This document shows positions 11,401 to 20,269 of a DNA stretch of 64,000 nucleotides, piece by piece. The stretch is from positions 15,757,171-15,821,170 of the forward strand of contig OX243822.1 of assembly GCA_945859605.1 (NCBI GenBank), in the 5' to 3' direction. A program made the position numbers and the translations under genes. Position 1 is the first letter of the stretch, and each line of letters opens with the position of its first letter. The notes beneath the pieces are model-generated. The model made no database searches. It was not told where the DNA came from and saw only the letters and a program-made list of their open reading frames with translations. Source of the stretch: Lumbricus rubellus. Taxonomy: Eukaryota > Annelida > Clitellata > Crassiclitellata > Lumbricidae.

Positions 11401-12328
11401 GCATAAGCGTGGCGACAATAGGGTCTATGGTGCATGAGATTATAACGCTTTATCCATAATTTTGTCTTAATCAATTACTTATAAATAATTAATTAGAAGA
11501 AGCAGTTAATTTAAAACAATTAAGTTCAGTTACGAACTTTCAAACTGATATGTAATATATTATCAAACGCATAGGCCTACATCATGCATCAACTTTGCAG
11601 GCCCTAAACCTATTACTACCTAGTCCAAGCCCCCCCCCCCCCAAAAAAAAGTCGCCGGACCCTGGGCAACTGCCCCTCTGCTTCTTCTCGGCGGCCCTGG
11701 CCAACCAAAGCTTAATATATCTAGTCCCCATCTGCTGGTAGGTTCGCGTTGGGGGGGGGGGGGGACAAACGGACGTTTTCGGTTCGGCGGACTGCGACTA
11801 TAGGGCCTACTGAGGAAATCACCGACGACACCCTGTGTAATTTAGAAACAGAGTAAATTAATTATGTGATACTAAATACCACATGTAAACAAGACCTGTC
11901 GAATTTTCGAGGGAACGGGAGAATGTACATGTACGCTAAACAATTTGTATGGGGTATGTTACATAATTATGTTACCTATGTACATGTTAACAACAGATCA
12001 GGATTTTTCGGGGAAATGTCATTCCTGGAGGGGACTCCACCTCCCCCCCCACACCGCAGAGATGTCAAACGGGTGGCCTATGGGTATAGCCGTTGCATGA
12101 CTTGTGTTCTCACTTAAAATCAGTCCGCATGATGATTTTAAGTGGCTGCAGCCCCTCTATATATATATAGCCTACTTTGCCGTCTTAAACATTATACAAA
12201 CATATATTATTATTTCTGAAATATGCGTAGGCCTAATTAATTTATCATCTTACTCTTTTTGTCGCTGACGCTGAGACTGGGTTCGTCACAACTTCCCCGA
12301 CTGTGGGATTCGCCGAGGGCGAGGCATT
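697..12328 (-). CDS. ADP-ribosyltransferase / M17 aminopeptidase-like fusion gene (partial, 3' end off window)
   Basis: Spliced minus-strand gene. Core exons in transcript order: 7408-8094, 6731-6848, 5748-5810, 4675-4757, 1219-1327, and possibly 697-741; their phases agree throughout (2-2, 2-0, 0-0, 0-2, 2-0, 0-0). The 687-nt exon encodes an ectoART-like mono-ADP-ribosyltransferase fold with the R-S-ExE signature: LYRGLS, TSTTL and FGEAEVLL. The following exons read ..PIVPLMITHDL.., ..ATTGATKM, IFSPTGPLTGTYADIEAIQK and ..SPILIGVS...LLGALQAL, which I recognise as the N-terminal domain of an M17 leucyl aminopeptidase of the W07G4.4 kind. The metal-binding catalytic domain is not in the window. 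Further 5' exons are suggested at 9580-9663, 11140-11178 and 12254-12328. Two separate, overlapping transcripts remain possible. The gene carries several MITEs and a 2.6-kb minisatellite in its introns. Confidence 0.65.
1219..1327 (-). CDS. M17-like N-domain exon (..SPILIGVS..LLGALQAL)
   Basis: Acceptor TTTTTATAG and donor GTATGTCC on the minus strand. 109 nt, phase 2-0, encoding a small/hydrophobic stretch that ends in LLGALQALQK. The LGAL..AL pattern is what M17 aminopeptidase N-domains carry just before the linker to the catalytic domain. Confidence 0.65.
1420..4030. repeat. about 50-bp minisatellite (CAATCAATCAATCAAA...ACAC unit)
   Basis: Tandem units of roughly 50 bp, each made of a run of CAAT/CATC repeats followed by CAACCAATACCAATGG and TCTTACACA. 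Units differ in the number of CAAT tetramers, so the array is a minisatellite with an embedded microsatellite. The unit lacks stops in plus frames, giving Asn/Gln/Ser/Ile-rich false ORFs of up to 242 aa. It lies in the intron between the exons at 1219-1327 and 4675-4757 and decays into isolated CAATCAAT words to about 4330. Confidence 0.95.
3252..3378 (-). mobile_element. SINE-C 3' fragment inside the minisatellite
   Basis: In reverse complement this matches the 3' half of the SINE at 15552-15768 (ACTTGTAAATGTAAAGC, GCGTCTTGCAGGCGTTTC). It interrupts the tandem array, so it inserted after the array formed or was carried in with one unit. Confidence 0.75.
4675..4757 (-). CDS. M17-like N-domain exon (IFSPTGPLTGTYADIEAIQK)
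   Basis: Acceptor TTTCTTAG, donor GTAAAAAC on the minus strand. 83 nt, phase 0-2. The SPTGPL..Y.D motif is the most recognisable part of the M17 (W07G4.4-like) N-terminal domain in this gene. Confidence 0.7.
5371..5450. repeat. (GAT)n / (AAT)n trinucleotide repeat
   Basis: A run of GAT triplets passes directly into a run of AAT triplets. Related ATC-rich tracts follow at 5825-5890 and 6490-6690. Nothing else is recognisable between exons 4675-4757 and 5748-5810. Confidence 0.9.
5748..5810 (-). CDS. M17-like N-domain exon (IEEAAKQKEV..ATTGATKM)
   Basis: Acceptor TTGTTTCAG and donor GTGAGTGG on the minus strand. 63 nt, phase 0-0, so it keeps frame between its neighbours. Confidence 0.65.
6731..6848 (-). 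CDS. M17-like N-domain first exon (PIVPLMITHDLTDGNCDSII)
   Basis: Acceptor TTTGTTTAG, donor GTCAGATA on the minus strand. 118 nt, phase 2-0. The single leading base completes an Arg codon with the two bases left by the ART exon, which directly supports ART-to-M17 splicing. The sequence PIVPL...DGNCDSIIIVRES looks like the start of an M17 N-domain. Confidence 0.65.
7408..8094 (-). CDS. mono-ADP-ribosyltransferase domain exon
   Basis: A 687-nt exon (acceptor AAATTTAG, donor GTAATTAA). Counting from the Met at 8055-8057, the residues are Arg121 in LYRGLS, Ser142 in TSTTL, and Glu183/Glu185 in FGEAEVLLTPFESFDV. These are the R, S and ExE elements of the arginine-specific ectoART (ART1-5) class, which transfer ADP-ribose from NAD+ to protein arginines; ExE suggests that the catalytic site is intact. 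Upstream helices (AVVVIMYT.., FREFNLAC, LLLSALQKI) fit the ART fold. No signal peptide or GPI signal is visible in this exon. The exon stays open 12 codons upstream of the Met (HKELDCYDAEIE), so the Met is probably internal. Confidence 0.85.
8303..8742. mobile_element. foldback element with GGGGTAAT-rich arms
   Basis: The element spans 8312-8733 and is flanked by a 9-bp direct repeat GCTTGCAAC (8303-8311 and 8734-8742). The arms (about 8318-8440 and 8610-8730) are inverted repeats of degenerate CATTACCCCCC / GGGGGGTAATG units plus the shared words TTTACATTTAGGTCCAGTG and CACTGGACCTAAATG. The loop is a (ATGT)n/(CATA)n tract. Long inverted ends and a 9-bp duplication are typical of Mutator/foldback-type elements. 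Confidence 0.8.
8963..9032. mobile_element. TTAA hairpin MITE, copy 1
   Basis: TTAACCCTTTAATGCCGG...CGGCATTACAGGGTAAA: about 70-bp near-palindrome. The right end is mutated (GGTAAA instead of GGTTAA). Confidence 0.75.
9255..9490. repeat. dispersed repeat, partner of 48870-49265
   Basis: Ordered blocks are shared with 48870-49265: CTACCATACTT, TTACATTTACAAAACTCC, CTTGCTAACAAG, and CTGTGGGCGCCCATGG at the end. 9720-9775 holds a second partial copy. Ends resemble the CATGGGCGTCCGC terminus of the element at 15778-16295, so this is probably the same transposon family in diverged form. Confidence 0.5.
9580..9663 (-). CDS. possible 5' exon of the ART-M17 gene
   Basis: The minus strand has acceptor CCAATTTCAG followed by an open frame VMKIEAKSEDGKDSN..QTSDKPTNQ, hydrophilic and coding-like. 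The donor is uncertain: a phase-1 site (CAGG/GTTGGT) does not match the phase-2 start of the ART exon, so an unseen exon or a different site is needed. Confidence 0.35.
9868..10230 (+). CDS. candidate small single-pass membrane protein
   Basis: Uninterrupted 120-codon plus-strand frame. The start at 9868 (AATCATGG, A at -3 and G at +4) is a better initiation context than the upstream ATG at 9823. The product has a basic, hydrophilic N-terminal part (about residues 1-60; KPRRQRG, DKDGYHGYN), one hydrophobic segment (LCTLIIGFLFFHLCCSLMV) and a basic tail with KKKNH, so it would be an N-in or N-out single-pass protein. No family is recognised. It overlaps an intron of the minus-strand ART-M17 gene. 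It could also be a chance frame. Confidence 0.35.
   Translation: MATIAKLPVRSGIRSKSGDVKPRRQRGATVEIDKDGYHGYNMGGIQDDSTNRNTMKAQLYQPSPCLCTLIIGFLFFHLCCSLMVQSTITIKKKNHFTTWAKMVGNISKSTGSSEAAGIWS
10800..10925. repeat. GAACGAAGG-rich and (CA)n simple sequence
   Basis: Imperfect AAGGAACGAA units grade into CACGCACACA dinucleotide repeat. The surrounding 10450-10800 is moderately CpG-rich but shows no recognisable exon. Confidence 0.7.
11140..11178 (-). CDS. possible 13-codon microexon of the ART-M17 gene
   Basis: Minus strand acceptor CATGACAG and donor AAG/GTAATACA enclose 39 nt, phase 0-0, encoding EAEATASLAPAAK. Good splice sites and an exact codon multiple are the evidence; the peptide is low-complexity. 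Confidence 0.45.
11180..12240. other. non-coding interval
   Basis: AT-rich intron-like DNA with several TAGGCCTA words, homopolymer C and G tracts at 11630-11645 and 11750-11765, and no convincing exon or mobile element. Confidence 0.5.
12254..12328 (-). CDS. possible 25-codon exon of the ART-M17 gene
   Basis: Minus strand acceptor TTTTCTTTATAG and donor A/GTAAGATG enclose 75 nt, phase 0-0, encoding an Ala/Ser/Thr/Pro/Val-rich peptide starting NASPSANPTVGEVV. Together with 11140-11178 it suggests a low-complexity linker upstream of the ART domain. No initiator Met was found upstream. Confidence 0.4.
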
Positions 12329-12401
12329 CTATAAAGAAAATTCAGTACGTTTAGTCATTTCGTGGCGGATCTGACGGTCTGCATTGCATGCTGGCTTACT
12401 G

Positions 12402-12563
12402 CATGGGCTCAGTATGAGAATTATAGAAAAATAGCAGGGGTCAGACCACGATCCACGTGGAATTGGGACGTGAAAAGAGGACTTTACTATGGGGTCCTAA
12501 GAAATACTAGCGGATTTAACCCCTCAACTCCCCCCAAAAAAGAATTTTCACCATGCATGGGCT
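12402..12563. mobile_element. hAT-like MITE (CAGTATGAGAATT family), copy 1
   Basis: Element 12410-12555 is flanked by a perfect 8-bp duplication CATGGGCT (12402-12409, 12556-12563). It shares its body with 13334-13473, 13985-14123 and 57925-58076, including GAAAAATA near one end and AATTCTCACC or a variant at the other. Confidence 0.85.
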
Positions 12564-12617
12564 CTCTGAAGCGTAAACGGATACTTCCATTAAGTCTCTT
12601 TGGCACGGTCTACCTTA

Positions 12618-12692
12618 TTAACTCTTTAACAACCAAAGTGTAGTAAATGGTATCCCACATACTTTATCCTTAATTGGTCGATAAAGGGTTAA
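12618..12692. mobile_element. TTAA hairpin MITE, copy 2
   Basis: TTAACTCTTTAAC...GATAAAGGGTTAA with the internal GTGTAGTAAATGGTAT core shared by other copies. Confidence 0.8.
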
Positions 12693-13325
12693 TTGCGAGG
12701 TGTTCTTTAGCTGTTCTTTTTGACCGCGCTGCAGCCGGGAACAACTCTTAGCAGTCCTCTGCATCCATATGGGCGTAGATCTATTTACGCAGGCCTACAG
12801 CTAAACTTTAAAAACCGTATACCGTATACGGTCCATATACACAATAATTATTAAACAAGAACAACAGATGAAACACCTAACCATAATAGCCATCAATCTG
12901 TGTTGACATTTTGAACATCATGAACAGGAAATTGGAAAACTAGAAACCCCAGAACGGAAATTCTTACGAAACTGCTTCCTGGCTATAATTATATCTCTGC
13001 TGGTGTCTTAGCCTACTTTTATTACGTCTTAGGCCCTATAAAGCAACCAAGACAAAAGCTGCAGATTTTGACCACTAAAGTGCACCTTTAATGAATTAGG
13101 CCTATAGGGCCTACATTAGCCTATGCTGTCTTCTGTTGTGACAGAGTGCAAACAATTCTGGTGGTTGTAATAAATCATATAAAAATATTATGTATAAACA
13201 ATCTGGGTTTTTAAGAGCGGAGAATAAAAAACTGTCTTACCTGGTTTGCTTGAGGCTTACTAAACGGATTCCCCTATATTTCGACAACAAAAAAACATGG
13301 CATAAAACACTGTTACTGTGTTACA

Positions 13326-13481
13326 TTAGGACTCAGTATGAGAATTGTGGAAAAATAATGGGGGGATGGCCTATGATAAACTTGAAATTGGGGCATGAAA
13401 AACATACTTTAACATGGACTCTAAGAAAGACTGGGGGTTGAACCCCCAACCCCCCGGCAATTCTCACCCTGCATTAGGTCT
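13326..13481. mobile_element. hAT-like MITE (CAGTATGAGAATT family), copy 2
   Basis: Body 13334-13473. Flanks TTAGGACT and TTAGGTCT agree at 7 of 8 positions. Same orientation as copy 1. Confidence 0.75.
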
Positions 13482-13976
13482 ACTTATACAATCATGTAAT
13501 AGGCATGCTTGCACAGTAGGCTAAATGTAAAATCTGCACAGAACTTTTAGTTAAGTGTATGTTACAGATTGTGCACTTCGAGTGGTGCTTAAGAAATGTG
13601 GAGATTACGATTAGGCCTACGAATACGAGAGATAATGATTATGCCTACTGTGGGGAAACTTGACAAGTCAACTCTATGTGAGACGAAGGACAGCAACTTT
13701 ATAATTATTATCAAAGCTCTAGCCTCTAGGCCTAAGCCCTATACATAAAAGCATTCGTTGGCACACTTATAGGCCTAGGTCTATAGCTATAACTCCAATG
13801 CAGCGTCCACATCATGTGATGTCCCAAACCATGACCGAATCATAACCAGTTGCCATACATCAGTGCATGTTTTATCTAGTCCCTCTGCTTGGTGGGGGGG
13901 GTCACATTGGGAGGAGAAGAGGTGTAGGCTATACATAATTATTGCCACAAACGAAAACTGATTAACCGTGTTCTAG

Positions 13977-14131
13977 GGCTCTAGCAGGGTGAGAATTGCC
14001 TGGGGTTTGGGGGTTTCACCCCCAGTCTTTCTTAGAGCCCCATGTTAAAGTATGTTTTCATACCTCGATTCCAAGTGGATAATGGTCCAATCCCCCAGTT
14101 ATTTTTCCACACTTCTTATACTGGGCTCTAT
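13977..14131. mobile_element. hAT-like MITE (CAGTATGAGAATT family), copy 3
   Basis: Body 13985-14123, opposite orientation to copies 1 and 2 (begins CAGGGTGAGAATTGCC, ends CTTCTTATACTG). Flanks GGCTCTAG and GGCTCTAT agree at 7 of 8 positions. Confidence 0.85.
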
Positions 14132-14187
14132 AGGCTATACAAAACGCTGCGTAGGCACTATGTCAGTTTTACACGCAACAAACAAAA

Positions 14188-14218
<31 letters not shown>

Positions 14219-14265
14219 GAATGAATGAATGAATGAATGAATGAATGAATGAATGAATGAATGAT
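14188..14265. repeat. (GATT)n / (GAAT)n microsatellite
   Basis: Run of GATT tetramers changing abruptly to GAAT tetramers. Confidence 0.95.
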
Positions 14266-14419
14266 TAAATGATCAGGAGTGCTTCACGCTTCCTGCGGGA
14301 ACTGTGAGCGCTGTGGCTATAGCCAGGCATTAACCAAAATAAACAGAGATGGTCCAGCGCCCACATCGACATAGCGCCGGAAGCGTTTCGGGTAAGAGCT
14401 TGACTGATGCCCCCGCACA

Positions 14420-14475
14420 TGGGCGCACGCAGAAATTTTTGCAGGAGGGGGCAACAATTTTACGATGGTCACAGT
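14420..14475. mobile_element. terminal fragment of the CATGGGCG-ended element
   Basis: CATGGGCGCACGCAGAAATTTTT matches the left end of the element at 15778-16295; the rest of this copy is not recognised. Confidence 0.55.
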
Positions 14476-15159
14476 TGACTTTTTTAGTAGCAAGAGATAT
14501 TGATGTCGTATCTCCTTATCGTCCAATAAACGAAGAGCTTTCTCTGGACATACGACAATGCACTTTTAACCGTGAATGCGTTACTGGAAATAGACCTACC
14601 GCAAAAATAAAAATAAATAAGAGATAGGCCTACGACAAAATCATTCTGAAAATGGACATAGCCTACGACAAGTAGTTTTCGCTGAATATCTTTAAAACGA
14701 CTCGTCGTAGGCTATCTTTTAACGGTTAACAGTGAAGAAAGATAAACAAATGTTTAATTTTGCTACAAATCAAGTCTAAACTCGATTTTGAAAAATGTAC
14801 ATAGCCTACGACAAGATAATTATCAGGCGACGAATTATGTCTAGGCTATTCGTTTAATTCAATAAACAACAGACAGAACGCTGTAGGTTTACATTAACAA
14901 CATTGACAGCATGGTTGCTTAAAGCTTACAGTCAAGACAGTTAACCTACCATATCAGCGATTCGGTGTACTATCGTCTTTCCAAGTAAAACAAAATTATT
15001 TCTCTACATAATACGACTACGACGATAGTACCAATCGATTCTCGTCGATAATACCAGGAATCTAAAAATTCCAGATCCGACCGACGCTAGTCTAGCATTT
15101 TCGTACGTAGGCCCTATATCAGGCCGGAATCAAAATCAAATCTAAAAAGCTGTAGGGGC

Positions 15160-15262
15160 CTACCTAATTCAGGACAAGCCGATATTTTGGCAATGTGTTA
15201 AGTAAGCTCTAGGTTCATTCCTATAAAAAAACTTTCAGTGATTCTACAATTAGCAAAATGTG
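15160..15262. repeat. dispersed 100-bp repeat, partner of 18250-18352
   Basis: The two copies share TTCAGGACAAG, GATATTTTGGCAATGTGTTA, GCTCTAGGTTCATTCCTA and TAGCAAAATGTG in direct orientation, 3.1 kb apart. They bracket the MITE-rich 15.5-18.2 kb region. Confidence 0.8.
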
Positions 15263-15551
15263 AAATTTTTAATTAAATCTGGGACTTTATTGTAGGCGAA
15301 TTTAGACCTTGCGTAACCATTTTTTGAGTAGTATTTTATGAGTCTTTGGTTGCGCCCCAGTTTGCATGTTTACGTCGATTACGCGCAATTTAATCATATA
15401 ATTTTGTTAAATGTGTTTGTTTAAAACGCGTTTGAAGCTAGTTAGGCATTAGATTGCGTATTATTAGTAGGGATTGGTTTTAGTTTTATCGTATTATTAT
15501 CTGTTAATTGTATAACACTAACGTTGTATAACTTTGGGGGGGGGGCCGGTA

Positions 15552-15768
15552 GAGTAGGCTTAATGGTTAACACGTTGGCCAAGAGTGCGAGAGGTAGCAG
15601 GTTCGAGCCCCCGTTGGGCGGATTTTATTTGTAGGCTGCTAATAGCGCCGTGTAACTGCGAAGCTGTCTGTTCAGTTGGTAGTTAAGTTTAATTACTATT
15701 ACTGCATAACTTGTAAATGTAAAGCGCAGTGCGTCTTGCAGGCGTTTCATTAAAGAAAAAGATTATTA
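15552..15768 (+). mobile_element. SINE-C, tRNA-derived
   Basis: The head has pol III-like A box (GTAGGCTTAATGG) and B box (GGTTCGAGCCC), followed by a body with GCTGCTAATAGCGCC and a tail CATTAAAGAAAAAGATTATTATTA. A 3' fragment of the same family lies at 3252-3378. Confidence 0.8.
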
Positions 15769-15773
15769 TTAGT

Positions 15774-16299
15774 TATTCATGGGCGTCCGCAGAAATTTTT
15801 CTAGGGGGGGGGCGCAAACGTTTAAATAATTGTCACATGGTCTCAATTTAATGGGTGACAATTTGAATTTCCATATTACCGCCAGGGACGTAACTCTAGC
15901 GTTGGGCTTGGGGGGGGGCTCAAGCCCCCCCAAACGAAGCTGAAACCCCCCCCCCCCCAAATAAATCAAACCGTTGTATGCTTACGGCTAAATACATTAC
16001 GGCACCATTATAGACTCGTCATGCTCAAGGCTTAAGCCCCCCCCCCCCCAAATGAAAAATCCTAGTTACGTTCCTGATTACCGCGAGAGAATCCTATAGC
16101 CTACCTAGTACCTATACGTTATGCGCCCAAAGAAAGATATAGGCCTATAGGTTCAACTTGTGGAACGAATAGATAATCACATTGAAAATCGCGTTGTAAC
16201 AATCACAACCAAATAATCTAAATTTATGTGCAATTATGCAAAAAATCCAGAGAGGCGCACTTGCGCCCCCTTGCGCCCCGCTGCGGACGCCCATGTATT
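15774..16299. mobile_element. MITE with CATGGGCGTCCGCAG inverted ends
   Basis: Perfect 15-bp terminal inverted repeats: CATGGGCGTCCGCAG at 15778-15792 and CTGCGGACGCCCATG at 16281-16295. A TATT flanks both sides (possible 4-bp duplication, but the context is AT-rich). It contains a second, younger element at 15883-16076. Confidence 0.85.
15875..16084. mobile_element. hAT-like MITE nested in another MITE
   Basis: Element 15883-16076 starts CAGGGACGTAACTCTAG and ends CCTAGTTACGTTCCTG. It is flanked by a perfect 8-bp duplication ATTACCGC (15875-15882, 16077-16084). The 8-bp duplication and CAGG ends indicate hAT. Confidence 0.92.
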
Positions 16300-17089
16300 T
16301 ATTTATTTATTATTAATAAAGTTGCACAGAGCGACGATGGAATGCAGATAATTAGCCTATAGGCGAAGCACTACAAGGATGATTGCACTAAACCGTGTAA
16401 TCAACAACACTAATAGGACCATTGTGTCATAATTATATTTAATTTAACTCTGAATAAAATCGGATTTTAGCGTCGGATATTATTCGCTCGTTGCAGCATT
16501 TATTATTTGTAATTATTTATTATCAATCCAACTTCTAGTTTGGCAAGATTTCTTCTGATCAATCCAGGTTTTGTTTAGGCGAGAATTCATTTCATCAGTA
16601 TCTCTTTGATATCGGAAGCAATTAGGCCTATTTTTCATCTATTTAATTTCCATTTAATCAAAACCTGTCCTTCACCAATCCAGCTTTGATTTCAGCGAAT
16701 TGTTTTAATTAATCCATTTCTGTTTCATTAAAAATTATGTTCATCAAAAGTAGCCTACTGCTGTTTAGCAAAGAATTCTTTTCGTGAATCCAATTTGTAT
16801 TCAACCAACGCTGAAATCCATGCAGCGGCGAATAATTTCCGACTCCAAAAGCCAGTTTTACCAATAGATTTTCAGGAGTTCGGACACTTTCTATAAAAAT
16901 TTTATCGGGAAATTTGGCTTTTGTTTATTTTCAGTGTTTCGTTTTGATTCCGTTCAAGAGCGTTCCAGTGCATAAGGCAACGAAATAAGAAATAGGTTTT
17001 CAGATGTGGTCGCTTGATGCAGTATTGTAGTTAGAGGAAGCAGTGTGCATTGAGGGAGACTGTAGAGTATCGAATTGCAGTAGTTTGTT
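16300..17089. other. non-coding interval
   Basis: AT-rich, with a TATTTATT tract at the start. No exon, RNA gene or repeat with an internal partner seen. Confidence 0.5.
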
Positions 17090-18174
17090 TTGTAGGGCAG
17101 AGGTTCTCAACCTTTTTTCGCGCGCGACACACCTAAACTTGCAACCAAATTTCGCGACACACCATGCAATTGTCATGCGAATATTGTTAAAAAATTTAAC
17201 TAGACCTAAACCAACTTAGCCTATAGCCTATATTTGAAATTGCTACAAATTGTAATGAATGACTGTTGACACTGAATGATTTCTATTTTCTAATTATTCT
17301 AACTTTCAAAATTTACGATTCTACTTCGTTTTATGACTCTTCATTAATTGTCTGTCCTAACAGTTAGTTCTAATGAGATTTTTGCTCTTGGATTTTCTTT
17401 GGATCATAGTAAGATGAGGATCCACAGGTTTTATGAGTTATATGAGTTTTATATTTAAAAACAACATAAATTGACCATAGTCCAAACCACTAGCTATGAT
17501 AGCTCGAGCAAGGCAAAACCAGAAAACTTGGGATAAAGGTGTTTGAACACTACCGAATCTAAACACCCTTCAAAACGTTGAATAATTGTAACGGAAACTG
17601 GAAAGCGCAGCCTACAGTAATTTTTTAGTTACAAAAACGGGCCTTTGGACTTCTAGGTCCCTTGACCTTGTGCACCTTCCTTATAATATTATGGTAAATT
17701 GTCACGCTCTGAATACGTAAACAACCTTTCCGCGTCAGCAATTTTAGAATCGCAAATTTTTTGTTTCTTCATCATAATTTTTCCCATTATTTTCGAAGGT
17801 TACAGCATTGGGTAAAATTTTAATCGGTGCGCTCGCTGACGTCTTCCATGTCATGTAGGACTGCATATAGGGAGTGCATGTGGGCTTATAAGGCAAACAT
17901 TGTGGCTGCTCCTGATTGAGATCAAATGGAATAGATAAAGGAAGTCCTTCGAATAGCCTATTGTGCCTCACAGCCTACGCCTGCCAAACTGCTAAAGTGA
18001 ACAAGTAAATTTAATGCAAGAACGATGGTTGTATAGGCCTACATGTGAGAATTCGCGACACACCAATTCTTCGCGACACACCAGCGACACACCACTTTTA
18101 CGCGACACGCCTCCGGTCGTTTCGTGACACACTAGAGTGTCGCGACACACCGGTTGAGAACCTCTGTTGTAGAG
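17090..18174. mobile_element. hAT-like non-autonomous element, 1.07 kb
   Basis: Element 17098-18166 has inverted ends CAGAGGTTCTCAACC and GGTTGAGAACCTCTG and subterminal CGCGACACACC repeats on both sides. Flanks TTGTAGGG and TTGTAGAG agree at 7 of 8 positions. No transposase frame is left. Confidence 0.88.
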
Positions 18175-18249
18175 TCACCTATTACAAATAGTCATTAGAA
18201 AATCATTCTTTTCAATTCATCAGCCTATATACTACATATTCGTTTATGG

Positions 18250-18352
18250 ATTTAAGTATTCAGGACAAGACGATATTTTGGCAATGTGTTAAGTAGGCTC
18301 TAGGTTCATTCCTATAAAAAAACCTAGTGAATCTACATTTAGCAAAATGTGT
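18250..18352. repeat. dispersed 100-bp repeat, partner of 15160-15262
   Basis: Direct-orientation copy of 15160-15262; see that entry for shared words. 18360-19190 after it shows only broken short frames and no assignable feature. Confidence 0.8.
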
Positions 18353-19194
18353 GCGCAAAACCAGACTGTGTTTCTGACAAATTATCGGAGCAGGAAGCTG
18401 TTCGTTCAACTACTGCTGCAAAAGTTGAATAAGAGAAAGATAGCAAGCCATTGATGGTGCAGATATGCTCTGAGGCAGAATTGGACTTTGCATCCAAGAA
18501 ACGTCCAGTTACAGTTATGGCACATTAGTAGGGTAATACTGATAATGCATCACTTGACATGATACATGGACCACATTCATAGGCCTATATGCTGTTTGAA
18601 ATGACAGGAGTGCATGCAAACAGCACATACTGCTGTTAGATGTTGTAGCACTGTAACAGCAGAGCATTGAAGCAGTTACCGGTAATGCTGAATAGCTATT
18701 GCTAAATCCATCAATCAGTTATGTATGGCCTGGGTAAGTCGACAGTTTAAGGCAGTTTGAGAGGCACACAGGAGCACTGAAGCTTTACCAGGTGTTGTGT
18801 TCAACAGTGAACTGTGAACAAGTTGCAAAGACTGGATGGATCATGGAAGCAGTTGTTTTTTCTATATGGCAGCAAAGAAGTTGAATTGCTGAACCACTTG
18901 CACTATACACAAAGCATATGCAGCTCATAGCAGAATCAAACAGTAGATTTCATTGTAAGCGACTGCCTCCAGCTGAACGTGCAGCTGGAAAACTGAGCAA
19001 ACTAATGGATTAAATCCATCGGAATGGACAAGCTCTGTATCAACGTTGGCATTCACAAGATCCAATCGGATCATCTTGAAGAAACTCCTGAAGATGCGAA
19101 CATAATTGCTTAAATGCATGACTTCAACGAGCAGTGCGCGTGCTTCAAAACTGTGCACTTGTCGTTGTTATGGTGTATCAGCCTGCAGGAACTG

Positions 19195-20265
19195 TTACAC
19201 TGCAAAATATTTCAAACAGAACACAAGTTATATCACTTTTAGTGAGGCCACCCACTGTTTTTTGACGATTCAAAAACGTAACGCTACAAAAATTAACAAA
19301 AACCCGATTTACTAAGTTATCTCTCAAATAACTGTTAGCAAAATAATGGACTTGATATTGCATCCTAACTTATGTTCAATGTGTCCACCACCAGTGTTCA
19401 AACTTGTAATGAGTTTCTCTATAAAGTTCTTGATGGCCTTGTTGATGTGTTCCAAAGATAAATCTTCTCATATCAACTCCAATGAGACGATCAATTCTCT
19501 TACCGCTCTTGGTTTAGGCTGCAGATTGCGGTATTTCTCCAGCATAGTTCTCCGAAATTGATTATCAACGCATCAGATTCAAATCCTGAGATTTGGGACC
19601 ATTGGCTTTCTCAATGAAAGCAGAACCATTGACATCGAGCCGACTTCCTTTCATCCACGCAAAACTCTAAACTCTCAGCAGTAGGCTAACTCTTAATTTC
19701 TGCGCTCTCACTGTTTATCAGAGCAAGCAGTGCTGAAAGCTTTAAATCTCTAGGATATTGCTCATGAAGTGTCCTAATATACATTTTGTCTGTCAATGAC
19801 ACATTTGCCATTTCAATTTTTAACATATTTTAATTTCATTGCTTTAATAGCAAAATTTTCAATCTGACACAATCCTTATTTATCAGCTTGATTGTCATCT
19901 TCCTAAGTGACTTCACAGTGAGGTGCAGCTGTACGCTGGAACCTGTTTCGTTTTTAAATAGCAATAATAATCATTCTCTGGCAATATCAAGGTTCTTCAT
20001 AACAATTATTTGAGATGAGACTGAATAAATGATGTTTTTCTTACTTTTTGTTGCGTTACGTTTTTAAATCGTCAAAAAACAGTGGGTGGTCTCACTAAAA
20101 GTGATATAGCTCTTGTTCGGTTTGAAATATTTTAATGAAATTTGACCAGTATGTGTAAATATGAACTGTCTTAAAGCCTGTAAAATTTCATTTCTAAATT
20201 CTTACTTCTGGCCAAGGTATTGCCAAAAAACGTAGGGGAGTCTTTTTATGGCCCACCCTGTATAT
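19195..20265 (-). pseudogene. degenerate mariner-like transposase element
   Basis: The minus strand of 19346-19640 encodes PKSQDLN (decayed P.SPDLNP motif of the DD(E/D) catalytic region) and further on LEHINKAIKNFIEKL and LNTGGGHIEH, the usual C-terminus of mariner/Tc1-type transposases. An in-frame TGA at about 19475 and other breaks show decay. The 5' end (20215-20262) reads TACAGGGTGGGCCATAAAAAG on the minus strand, a mariner-type terminus. Two 85-bp inverted segments (about 19203-19288 and 20050-20133) flank the coding remnant. Confidence 0.7.
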
Positions 20266-20269
20266 TTGT

